Below are positions 1 to 12,500 of a DNA stretch of 64,000 bases, one piece after another. The stretch's first letter is position 1; every line of letters begins with the position of its first letter. The translations under genes and the position numbers were made by a program. The notes beneath the pieces were generated by a model. That model did no database searches. It was not told where the DNA came from and saw nothing but the letters and a program-made list of their open reading frames with translations. The DNA is taken from positions 25,827,462 through 25,891,461 of the forward strand of contig OX031062.1 in assembly GCA_943736015.1 (NCBI GenBank). Direction: 5' to 3'. Source of the stretch: Tridacna crocea. Its lineage: Eukaryota; Mollusca; Bivalvia; Cardiida; Cardiidae.

Positions 1-96
1 AGGAATTGTTTATTTTTTTCTCTTTTACACTGTCACATTTTGAAGTAAATTTGGTTGTTATGTGCTTGGCTAGCCTTACTGAAAGCACAATGAAGT

Positions 97-322
97 TTAA
101 CTCTTTACCACACAAGAAAATTTTAGACCGGTCCAAACTGAAAGCATTTGCAGACCACATAATGTTGACAGAAAAATTAAAATTTGGTTTAGGAAGGGTA
201 GAAAACACTGTGGGAAAAGGAGAAAATGCTGGTTACCAGCATTTTCACCTTTTCCCACAATGTTTTCCAAAGGCTTCTTTCTCAGGGTTGTCAAAAGTAG
301 GGATTGTGTGATAATGGGTTAA
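97..322 (-). mobile_element. TTAA-flanked foldback MITE (family A), full copy
   Basis: Reference description for family A. The element is about 225 bp, flanked by TTAA, with ends TTAACYCTTTACCA...TGGTAAAGRGTTAA and a central perfect or near-perfect palindrome: GAAAACATTGTGGGAAAAGG, AGAAAATGCTGG, a 1-2 nt centre, then the complement. 'Minus' copies begin with ACAAAATTTTAGACTGGTCC near the left end. TTAA flanks suggest piggyBac-type mobilisation (inference). Degraded copies not listed separately lie near 648-775, 914-960, 2200-2320, 3204-3525, 3960-4160, 4500-4605, 6710-6930, 8165-8295, 13590-13800, 15655-15890, 18395-18530, 19790-19990, 20398-20610, 28183-28410, 29085-29375, 29690-29985, 34446-34520, 37300-37420, 38805-39145, 40125-40330, 40436-40650, 48235-48430, 54975-55200, 56890-57062, 60430-60730, 63230-63440 and 63745-63855. 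Confidence 0.85.
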
Positions 323-405
323 ACAAGACTGACAACTAATGTGTAAATAAAATTCCAGTGAGTTGAAAATTAGTTCCAAAGTAAATAGTTAGTTTTATTT
401 TAAAG

Positions 406-513
406 GTGTCATATGCTCAGATGTACCTGCAGCTCAGATCACAACTTTTCCAGCTGGCTTCAAGTGTGATGTGTGTCCAATTGGACTGCAAGGAGACGGA
501 CAGAGTTGCAATG
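406..513 (+). CDS. Exon 1 seen: C-terminal half of a thrombospondin-like EGF domain
   Basis: The acceptor follows a T-rich tract (TTTTATTTTAAAG) and the donor is ATG/gtaatt. The exon enters and leaves in phase 1. It encodes VICSD, then PAGFKCDVCPIGLQGDGQSC, which matches the C-terminal half of thrombospondin-type EGF domains (GVxCxD...F.C..CP.G..G.G..C). Four cysteines are visible, so the first two should lie in an upstream exon outside the window. Confidence 0.8.
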
Positions 514-3500
514 GTAATTTTATGTCTGTTACTTCTTATCTAATGTTAAGTACAGCAAAATTTCTTTTAACTTCGTGAGACATTTTTTTTTCTTCAGTTG
601 TTCATTTAAGGAGTGTTAGTTAGGTGTTTGAAGCCCATCTCAGCTGAAACTCTTTGGCAAACAATCCCAAGCAGTGGACCTTGGAAGAAGGTATCTGAAA
701 ACACTGTGGGAAAAGGAGAAAATGCTAGTAAACAGCATTTTCTCCTTTTCCTACTATATTTCCTCTTTTAAAGGTAAAAACTATAAGATTTGGTATCATT
801 CCACAGGGAGCCATATTTGCCATCGATTCCAAATACTGTTTTTTGTCTCAATTCCAAGAAAAGCAGGCTGATTGATATAGTACATTGTAATTGACCCCAG
901 AAATGTATGATTGTTAACTCTTTGCCACACAACAAAATTTTAGGCCCATACAGACTTTCTCATAGTCTGTGACATTGGTTATTGTGTCGTATAAAGATAG
1001 AGCAATATTGTCTCTCTTCTTTTAGATGTTGATGAATGTACAAGTTCACCCTGTTCACAGATATGCACTAACGAGGTTGGTGGGTTTACATGCTCATGTA
1101 ATAGCGGATACCTGTTAGCTAAGGACTTGACATCATGCACAGGTGAGTTACTGTGTGTCAAGTATTACTTAAATAATTTTCTATTTTCATCCATGGTCTA
1201 TTAGCCCTTTACCAAACAATCCCTGGTTTTTACAACCTTTAGGAAGAAGCCCTCTGAAAACATTGTGAAAAAGGAGAAAATACTGGTAACCAGCATTTTC
1301 TCCTTTTCCCACTTTTTCTACTTTTTTAAGTTAAGTTTCACCTTGTGAGTCGCATTTATTTTGTTGTCTGCGAATGCTTTCAATGTCGACAAGTTAAATT
1401 TTTTTTTTCGTTTAGTAAAGACTCAAAAAAGGGACTTTTGAAGAGTTCCTCTGTGGTGCAATGCTTAGCTTTTTACCAAGTGACAAAATTTTAGATTGAT
1501 TTGTTGATTATATTGTGTTTAATGCCATTTTCATCACTATTTCAGTTATATCACTTCAGCCAGTGCACCTGTCCATGCTTTCCTCGAGTCTCTTTTACCA
1601 ATACTTCACAAAATTGACTTTCCAAGCCACAGACAGCTTTCCCACATAAGCATCACTGACACAATGGTCAGCCGTGAGAGAGTCATAGTGACATATCATC
1701 AGTCCTCAGAAAAAAATTGGTTAGGTCAGGAAGCGAATCCACAACCCCCCTGTTCTCAAGTCTTCCACCCTACCACTGAGCCACTGGGGCTTGGTACAAA
1801 ATTTTAGACTGGTCCAAATTCAAATCATTTGCATGTGACAGATATGATAATATTCGAATGATGGGATTAATATCAGAGATGGTAGAAAACATTGTCAGAA
1901 AGTGGAAATACTGGTAATCCAGCATTTTCTCCTTTTCCCACAATGTTTTCTAATACCTTTTGCATCCTAGCCATTTAACTCTTTACTATACAACAAATTT
2001 TTTTATTGAACTAAGTTCTGCAGACAACAAATCAAATCTTGTTAATATGATGGTTTTAGACTTTGATAGGGTAGCAAATATTATGGGAAAAGGAGAAAAT
2101 GCTGATTACCAGCATTCTGTCCTTTTCCCACACTGTTTTCTATAAGCTTCTTTCCCAGGATCGTTAAAAGTCGGGATCATTATGTGGTGAAGAGTTTAAG
2201 TTGACACAGATGATGAGATTTGTCTTTGTAAGGGTAGAAATGGGAGAAAAGGAGAACATGCTAGTTTCCAGCATTTCTGCTTTTCCCAGTAAGTGTTCAA
2301 AAGCTTTTTCCTGTTTTGGAAAAGTTTATTTTTTAACTATTTACCAAACTACAAAATTTTTGACTTGCCCAAGTTGAAAGCATTTGCAGATACCAAAATG
2401 AATATGACTTAAAAATTGAAATTTGTCTTTGGAAGGGTAGAAAACATTGTGGGAAAAGGAGAAAATGCTTGTTACCTTCACTTTTAATTACCCTGAACTT
2501 TTTGGAAAACATTGTGGGAAAAGGAGAAAATGCTGGTTACCAGCATTTTCTCCTTTTCCCACTATGTTTTCAAAAGTCCTCTTCTTCACAGTTGTCAAAA
2601 GTCGGGATTTTTTTTGGTAAAGAGTGAATGGGTCAATGATGTTTATTTTCTGTTACATATGCATGCAGATATTGATGAATGTACAGTGGGGACAGATGAC
2701 TGCGATACAGTAGCCACATGTAATAATACAGTGGGAGGATTCACCTGTAGTTGTATGTCTGGTTACACAGACACAGGATCGGGAAAAGATGGACAATGTC
2801 AAGGTATGCCTAGCTGAATATTACACCTTCAGATGTATTTTTTTTTTAATAAACAGTGATATAAGCCCTTTAGGAGATGATAAAATTTTAGCCTCGTCCA
2901 AATTGAAAACATTTGCAGATGACAATTTCAGTGTGCCTCAGATGGTGTAATTTACCCCATAAGACATTTCTATGGTATCTCTAATTGACCCTAAATAATA
3001 ACAAGGATGAAGCCGTTTCTTATGTGTATATGACACCTTTTGATAGCATAGAAAACATTGTGACAAATGGTTACGAGCAATTTCACCTTTTGCCACAATG
3101 TTTTCCAAATGCTCCTGCAAGCAATGCGTATAAATGAGTATCTATGGAGTAAAAGGTTAAGGAGGGTATGGCAAAATTCAATTTCACCTTCTTTGCCCAT
3201 AGATTAACCCTTTACCACCCAATGCCTATTTTTAACAACCTCAAGGAAGAATCCTTTTGAAAACAAAGTGGGATTCTTCTTCAAAACAAAAGGATTCTTC
3301 TTCAGGGTTGCAAAGATCAGGATTTTATGGTAAAGATTTTTGGACTTCTCTTGTTTAAAAGCATTTTGCAGACAACAAATAGAATGCTATTCAAATGATG
3401 GAGTTTGTCTGAAAAAGGGATGAAAAGATGAAAGTCTAACCAGCAGTTTCTCCTACTACCACAGTGTTTTCAAAGGTATTCTTGTTGAGGGTTGTTAAAA

Positions 3501-6500
3501 GACAATATTGTATGGTAAAGGATTAACATGATATTGTAGATTTGCAAGACATTATTTTCAGATGTCTTTGCTGCAGTGTTGATTAACTGCCCTCAAACAA
3601 ACATAAACATTTTCATGTAATACATATAAGGTGTTATCATTGTCTTCTTTATGGAAGCACTTTGTGAGGTTGGTAAATCACCTGTAGTGACAGTTCTAAT
3701 CAAGTTTTATTGTATTTCAGATATCAATGAGTGCACAGAGCTCACAGAACCTTGTCCTTCCAACAGCACATGCCAGAATACAGCTGGTTCCTTCACATGT
3801 ACTTGTGATGCAGGGTACCAGCTGGACCCATCATCTAATACTTGCAATGGTAATAGTTCCCAAAGTGTTAATGTTGTTTTCCAGTACATTTCCTGTGAAT
3901 ATTCATACAGCAAAGTGCTTCAAGGGTTGCTTGTGTAATTAGGTTAAATCTTGGGGGTTACGTGCAAACTGTTTACTGAACTACAAAATCTTAGTGAAAT
4001 GAAAACATATGCAAAGGACAAACTTAGTGCAGCTGGAATCTTGTGATTTTCTGTTGAAAGTGTATAAAACTTTTTTGGAAAATGGGAAATGCTAGTAACC
4101 AGCATTTTCTCCTTTTCCTTTCCTATTATGTTTTCAAAAGCCTTATTTGTACTTGAAGTTTAAACATGGATTTGCCTCATGACAATTCAAAACAATCTTT
4201 TGTTGAGAAATTTGTACAAGATCAAAGTCAATTGGTTGTATGTACCAAGGTGAAGTAACAATTAATGTTTTTGAGTTAGCACTAGCAGTAATATGCTAGA
4301 GTGTTCACTTCCTGATGTCAAGGTTGAGGATTTCTTTGTTGTCACATGCAGGGTTGTTTTTTTTTTTGAATTTCTTGAAAGCATATCTATAGTGTAGATA
4401 TAGCTGTATATGTAATTTAATTCAGTTCTTGATCTGCACTGTCTGTAAAACTCATGAACTTATTACAAGTCAAGTTCAAGATGTGACTTAATGTCTTCCA
4501 GATGGTGGAAAACTTAGTGAAAAAAGGAGAAAATGCAGGTTATTAGCATTTTCTCCTATTCCCACAATGTTTTCAAAAGTTTTTTTGTTTTTTCTTCAGG
4601 ATTGTCATACTGAATTGTTTAATAAGGGTTTTTTATCTGCTTCCAGATATAGATGACTGTGCTCTTCAGGATTCATGTGAACAGCTATGTGTGGATGGTG
4701 TCAATACATTCACATGTGCTTGTGAAACAGGATTTATTGTGGACTCCTCAGATAATAGACAGTGTGTTGGTGAGTTGTGTATCATTTTGTCCAAGAAATA
4801 CATAATAGAATATTTGGTTTGACTCATTTAAGTACGCTGCTGGGTGTATTCAAACATTCAAGAAACATTGAGCAGAAAAGTGGCACTATGATTGGTGAAG
4901 AAAGTTTTGATGAGAGGAAAATCACAATTTTGAACTATTTTGAATGCATTTTATGTGGGCTTTTAGCAAGCAATTGCTTGTTTGCCACAATGTTTACAAA
5001 TGCTACGTACACCTGAGATGTAAAAAATTGAAGTAAAGATGGAAAAGTGTATGGCCCTAGGATGGTAAAGATTGAATCTTGAAAACTCACTTGAGTATGG
5101 ATACCCATTTAGTGTTGACTATATGGCTATTGTTAAGAGATTTTGATGTTTTTTTTGTACAGTCTGCAGTTTCTTAAAGTTTTGAAATATTGTATAATTG
5201 AATACTTGCCCATTACAGTAATGGCTGACTTTACAATGCTTCTGCTGATTTTTTTTTTGTAGAGGTCAAACTATTCCCTTTTGCTTCATTTTTTCAGCTA
5301 ATGTTGACTGTAACAGTACACAGCGTGCAGATTGCAGTGCAGGAAATACCACAACTTCCACATGTGCCTTAGATTCTAGAGGAAATATTATATGTCTCTG
5401 TAAAAGTGGTTATGGAAAGGGAGGGTCTGATATCTGTGTAGGTTAGTCTGCTGATTATCACTCATATTTCAATGGTACCTTTAAAAACTAGAAGCTAGCA
5501 ATAGTAAGACAAGGAAGATTCATTCAGGAACAAGGTAAAAGAAAGAGGGTCATACTAAAATTGTCTGACTTTGTTGAAAGGGTGTAAGATGGTGAAAAAT
5601 ATTTTGGCTTGAGTTAAAGTCCAGTCATGAAAACAACAAAGTATTAACAAAGTTTACAGACAATACTGAAATCACTGTTCTGTAGCTATTTTGAAATTGT
5701 ATCTTATGACCTCACAGATATTTTGAAAAAACTATGGTAATATACTAGTTTTAGTGCTAGCTTGTAGTCATATGAATGAAAAAAATAAATAAAAAGAAAT
5801 TATCATTTGAAAGCAGAAGATCTGAATACAACATCATATCAATTTGATATCTAGTATGGCAATATTGGTCTGTGTATTACCAAGAAAAATTCTACATTGC
5901 CTCATGTTTGTGCATTTAAGTCTCACAGTTGAATCTATTTGTGGCTGTTTATTCACAGATATTGATGAATGTCAGACAGGGGTGGATGCTTGTGAGGAAG
6001 CAACTTGCACCAATACAGATGGTGGTTATACCTGTACCTGTAACCAGGGTTATACATTCAAAAGTGGATCACAGCTCATCTGTGAAGGTAATTAGTATAG
6101 CAGTTTACTGCAATATGAGTCACAGAGCATTTAGAGGCACAATTACAGTTGCCCCTGCAGAGACTGCAGATCAAAGTCCAAATCAGACATACACTGTAAT
6201 CCTGTGTTAACATTGCCCAGTATTGATATACGCTGGCCAAATCAACTTTCAGGCTGTTTTCATATGACTGAATTTTAGACCCATTCATTTGAGAAAAAAA
6301 AATGCAGTTAAAATGTGGCTCAATTTATTGTAGGAAAAGTAGAAAATACTAGTTGCCTGTATTTTCTCCCTTCATCACATTTTTTCCACAACCTTTCTAA
6401 GCTGGAGTCATTTAAGCACTATATTAACATTATATTACAGACATAGATGAATGTTTATCCACACACCAGTGTGTAAGTCCTGCCACATGTGTGAACAGTC

Positions 6501-9500
6501 CTTGGAGTTATGTATGTAGCTGTCCAAATGGTTATACAAGATCTAATGATGGATTACAGTGTAACAGTAAGTAGTAATTTTACAGCAAGATTTCATGTTT
6601 TGAACTTTTTATACCTTTTCCTATCTGTTATTTACAAAAATTATCAGTGCATCTGTTTTCATTGCCAATCATCATGATTTTGACAGTTTATGTATAAATA
6701 TCTTAAAATGCTTTGATCCTATATAATACAACAAAATTTTAGACCTGTCCAAGCCCAAAACATATGTAGATGCCAAACTAAATGAGGTAAAACCTGAAGT
6801 TGTCTGTGCTAGGCTTGAGAACAATGTAGGAAAAGGAGGTTAACAATATTTTCTTTTTTCCCCACAATATTTTCAAAAGTTTTCTTTCTCTATATCGTTA
6901 AACGTTGGAATATTGTGGTAAAGAGGTAAAAAGGATATACAGATTTCTTGCATCTAAAAATTCCCATTTGATATGGTTAGTAATGCTAAATCTGTGCAAA
7001 ATACCTTTAGTGAATATAAAGGATGAATAATTCCCAAGGCAAAAAAACTCAGGTGTTTTGAATTTAAAAACCACCACTCCTTGAATACATTTTTTCAGTA
7101 ACTTTAGTAAACTTCGCTTTTCAACATTTGTCTTCTCTATAAATACCTGTAACATGGGTAGGCAGTAACTTAAAGTAACAGTGCTAGTCACATTTATTCA
7201 CATTTTATTTCATGCTTTCAGGTGGGATATCGAGAAATAGCAGTGAAAATATTTTTCGATCTTACACTGGTTCCACCAGTGAAAATACCGATTTTCACAT
7301 TCTTGTTGCCTTGGTAAATTGCGCGTACATAACAACCAGATGGGAAATATGACATCATATACCTTACATTTCTCGCGCTTGACGTAGCTATGCGGGAGGG
7401 GTACGCCACGGGGAATAACGGAAAAGAACTGTACTGGATTTTGATAAAGCTCCTCCTAAAAAGGGTTAAAAGCATGAAATAAATAGAATATTTGTATTTT
7501 TTAGTGAAAGATCGTAATTTATTTCATCTCGTGAACACCATCGGTAATATTTTCACTCGTGGCTCTGCCACTCGTGAAAATATTACCGATGGTGTCCACT
7601 CAATGAAATAAATTTCTATCTTTCACCGAAAAAAACAAATATCCTCTATCTACATGTATTTATTTGCATAGACACTGACGAATGTGCAGATCCTGCCACC
7701 AATCCATGTGACACGGAAGATGCAACATGCACAGACACTGTGGGCAGTTTTACATGTGCTTGCAATTCTGGTTTTACTGGGGATGGATTCTTATGTTCTG
7801 GTATGTTACCAAAGATTTGTTGTTATAAAATGAAGGAAGTTATGTCTATGGCTCTATGAACATTGTTGTAGAATAAAAAGATCTATTGCATATGCTCGAG
7901 AATTTATGACTAAGGCTCTATGTTCATTGTTGTAGAATAAAAAGATCTATTGCATATGCTCGAGAATTTATGACTATGATTCTGTGTTCATTGTTGTAGA
8001 ATAAAAAGATCTATTGCATATGCTCAAGAATTTATGACTATGGCTCTATGGTCATTGTTGTAGAATAAAAAGATCTATTGCATATGCTCGAGAATTTATC
8101 CTGTTTCCATATACGGGGAAAAAAATAATATGACAATTCAACTGATTAGTGTATGCTCACCCTTCATAAACTTTTACCCAACAATCCCCTACTTAAATGA
8201 TCCTGAAGAAAAAGTCTTTTGAAATTATTGTAGGAAAAGGAGAAAATGCTGGATACTAGAATTTTCTTATTTTTATACAATGTTTTCCACCCTTTCAACT
8301 TCTTTAGTCCCTATATTTGTGCTATACATATATAAGGAGTGATCAGAAAGAATGTGGACCAGTGCCAGTATCAGAATATTGTTATAAAAAGCAACTTGAA
8401 GTGTTCCTTATTGTTGAAAGTAGCCCCCTCTGAGTTCTATGCACTTATTCATTCTTGATTTGCATGAGCGAAGCACATCTGGGAGCGCGTCAGAAAATGT
8501 TACCATCAAGGACCCTTGTAGCAAGAGTTAGCTCCTCTCTGCTCTTATAGTGCATGCCACATAGAGAATCTTTCAAAACAGGAGCTAGTCAAAGGACACA
8601 CGGAGTCAGGACTAAATTATATGGAGCATTGGCAAGTGTTTCCATGTTTAGTTTTTTGCAAAGTTTCCAGTTCAAGTATGAAATTTTATACACTGAAGGA
8701 CTTTGAAAACGCAAAAATTGAAATTTATGTAATAATTCAATTTTTTGTTTATCATTTCATTTGAAAATATGCAAAATAAGAACAACTACTTGTTAACAAA
8801 CCTTGTTCTAAATTTCATCCCAAAATATTGAATAATGTAAGAGTAACAGTCTATCAAATAGCAATACCCTTACATTCAAAAGTAGTAATTAATAGCGAGT
8901 GTAACTGCCATTTGCCCCTATGCATGCAGTACATCTCCGCCTCATCGAAAGAACAAGGTTTGCTAGCACTTGCTGAGGAATGTTATTCCATTCATTGATC
9001 ATGCTCAATCGGAGACATGTCTGGAGAAAAAGACGGCCAGTCTAGCACTGGAATCCTATTTGTTGCCAGAAAATTGACAGTGAGGCGGGCACTATGAGCT
9101 GGGGCATTGTCATGTTGGTATATAAAGTTTCCTCTCCTATAATTTTGCCGTAAAAAGGGTAATGCCACAGGACGAAGAACGTTGTCAATGTAACGCATAG
9201 CATTTACATTTCCATTTAAAATAACAAGATCTGTTTTGTTAAACTGGGTTATACCAGCCCACACGTGAACACTGCTACCACCACCATGGTTACGTTTCTG
9301 AACACAGTTCTCCAAAAACCGCTGACCGCGTTCACGGTACACTCTTGTACGGCCGTCGCAATTTTGCACATTAAACTTGGATTCATCAGTAAAAAAACTG
9401 ATCTCCTCTGCCTGCAATTCCATCGTAAGTGAGCCCAAGCCCAGTTTAACCTCGCCGCCTTATGTCTGTCGGTCAAAATGCAATCTTTGTTCGGTCTGTG

Positions 9501-12500
9501 GCAACGGAGCCCAACTTCTCAAATTCTCCGCCGAACTGTACGAGCATGGATTGGGAGTCTGCAATTAAACAATTTAAAAATTTATCTAGAAATTGGGTCG
9601 TAATTTAAAGCAATTGTAATCAGATGGTTTATTACAAAGATGAAAGAACTTACCCTTGGAATCCAATTGTTTGTCTGGCACCGATGGTAGCCGGTCTGAA
9701 TGGAAATGTTTGATGCAATCGACGTAAGTTGGCGTCTTGATGGTGGGTTGTTATTTTTCGCTCACCAGGCGGGGGTCGATCTTTAACTGTCCCAGTGGCC
9801 TGGTAACGATCTCTTAGGCGAAGAATAGTTGACGGATAGCAGTTATAGTGTCTCGCGACGTCAGAAACACATACCCCGGCTTGTAGCATTCCAATTGCGC
9901 CAGATCGTTCATGTTCGGACAAACATGGCATGATTAATAAAGTAAAAGATATTATGCCAACTTGTTTTTTATACATGTAAGACTACAAGCTACATGTGGA
10001 ATGGTAAAATATTTTGCTTCAACGATTCATGGGGTATGCTACGTGCTAAACCTGGTAAAACAGCGATCACGTAGATCATGGTGGCCAGTGCCTAAAAACG
10101 CTGGTATCTAATGTAGATAAAAGCAGACAGCCGTTACCACTCAGAGTTTTTACCTATTAAAGAAGACTAAAAATATTAGTGGCGCAAAAAATAAATTTTC
10201 ATTTTTTGCATTTTCAAAGTCCTTCAGTGTAGTTTGATAAGAGTCTGACCCTGTATCTAACAAAATTCTTACTGAGGACAGATGAAAATGATATCAGCCA
10301 AAGTCATTCCTTTTTTACTGAAAAGTATTGTTGAAACTTTGACAATGAAGAAAAGCAATTTAAATACCTTCTTGAATAGAGGCTTTTTGAGTAGTGTTGA
10401 TAAAGAAACTGCAAGAATACATGGATTGATGCACTGGCAACCATTGAATGACGAAAACTGAGGAAAGTTTTACCCTTTCTCAAAACCTCTGTGTTTTAAA
10501 GATAGTGAGGGAGAAAGCTATTGAATCATTGAGGAAAGGTTTTCTATCTTCATTTGAAACATACCGTATTTAATTTATTGTATTAAGCAGTATGTCTCAA
10601 AATATTTGCTTGGTAACAAGTGAATAAGAAAAAAGATAATGATGTTCCTTTTTGTTTCCAAAACATAGATCTGAATGAATGCACACAAGCAGATCATGGA
10701 GGATGTGCACAAGGTTGTCAGAACAGCATAGGCGGATTTCAGTGTTTCTGTGGAGAGGGTTTTACACTGAATGCCGATAACAGAACCTGTGATGGTACAC
10801 ACAATTTTATAATTTTGAATCTGAACATGAAAACTATGTTGAAAAGTATTTGTTTTGTTTGCTTGTGTGATGTTTGTTTTTAATATTATTCAGTTTTATC
10901 ATAGCAGCCATTTTGCATATCCATGCTTTCCTGGTATTTCTTTTCCCAGTACTTTGCTCAATATTTTTTCCAAGCCACTGGCCACCTACACATAACCGTC
11001 CTTGAAACAAGCATCAGCAGTTAGAGGAGAATCCTGCCACTGTGACTATCATAAGTTCTCAAATAGAAATTTGCCAAGCTGAGGATTCTAACCAGAGAAC
11101 CTTAGGTCTCAACTCCTGTACATACGAACTATGTTTATTTAACTGTTTATTTGCCTTCCTATCGTTTTTTAGCTTTACTGGCTGAAGAGCTTATGTCATG
11201 GCGTGGTTTCCGTCGTCCGTCTGTCTGTCCGTCTGTCAGTCCATTAGTCTTTTTCTTGTTTACGCGATAAAGTCTTCATTTTTGGTCAGATTTTCGTTTT
11301 AACTTACACAGTTTGTTTATCTTATCAATAGCTTCAACCCTATTGATTTTGAAAAAATTCCTACAAACAGTATGGGAAAAGTAGCCATTTCAAGTTGAAA
11401 ACTTTCATTTCTTGTTTACGAGATAAAGTCTTCATTTTTGGTCAGATTTCCGTAAAACGTACTTAGTTTTTTTTATCTCATCAATAGCTTTAATCCTATC
11501 GACTTTGAAAAAAATCCGACAAACAGTATGGGAAAAGTATCCATTTCAAGTTTAAAATTTCCATTCTTGTTTACGCGATAAATTCTGTAATTTTGGTCAG
11601 ATTTCCATGAAACTTAGAGAGTGTGTTTATCTAATCAATAGCTTGAACCCGATTGATTTTGAAAAAAATTCCAACAAACAGTATGGGAAAAGTAGCCATT
11701 TCAAGTTGAAAACTTTCATTTCATGTTTACGCAATAAAGTCTTCGTTTTTGGTCAGATTTCCATGAAATTTACAAAGTTTGTTTATCTCATCAATAGCTT
11801 TAACCCTAATGATTTTGAAAAAAATCCAACAAACAGTATGGGAAAAAATAGCCATTTCAAATTGAACAATTTCATTGCTTGTTTACATGATAAAGTATTC
11901 GTGATCAGATTTTTGAGAATTTTTCAGCTTGTTTATCCCATCAATAGCTTTTTAACCCTGTTAAGTTAAGAAAAAAATTAAAAAACAGTAATGGAAAAGT
12001 AGCCATTTTTGAGTTGAAAATGTCAATTTTTGTTATCTTTTTGCCTAATGAATTCCTATGTATGCTTTATTTAAAAGCAAAATTTCTGCCAGTAGAGCAT
12101 ATTCAGGCCCTTCAGGGCCTTCTAGTTTTGCTTTGACATACATGTATTTGTCACACAAATACTACAAGTCACAACAGACAGTTTTTGAAAACTGTTGTTG
12201 AAAGAATAGCTAATTGATAAAATTAGTTGCCTCTTTTCCTCAGTATTTTCCATACAATTCACAATCAAGATTGGTGGTTGCTTAATACAAGTGGCTGCTG
12301 AACACAAATAGCTATCACAGATTTGACCATGATATTATGTCTGTGTGCCTAAAACTACATTTTGGACTTCATGTATTTACAGATGTGAATGAGTGCACAT
12401 CCAGCACAACAAACCTGTGTTTTAACAACACATTCTGTACAAATACTGTTGGAGGATTCACTTGTTCTTGTCCCTCTGGATTTGTCCTTAAAGCAGATGG

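Noticed and set aside
2512-2817. Frames such as MWEKEKMLVTSIFSFSH and GKGENAGNQHFLLFPQCF recurring across the window
   Set aside because: Both are translations of the MITE palindrome, one per strand; the recurrence reflects the repeat, not a protein family.
7838-8100. CRISPR-like array
   Set aside because: The 64-bp units are contiguous with no unique spacers and the sequence is from a eukaryote.
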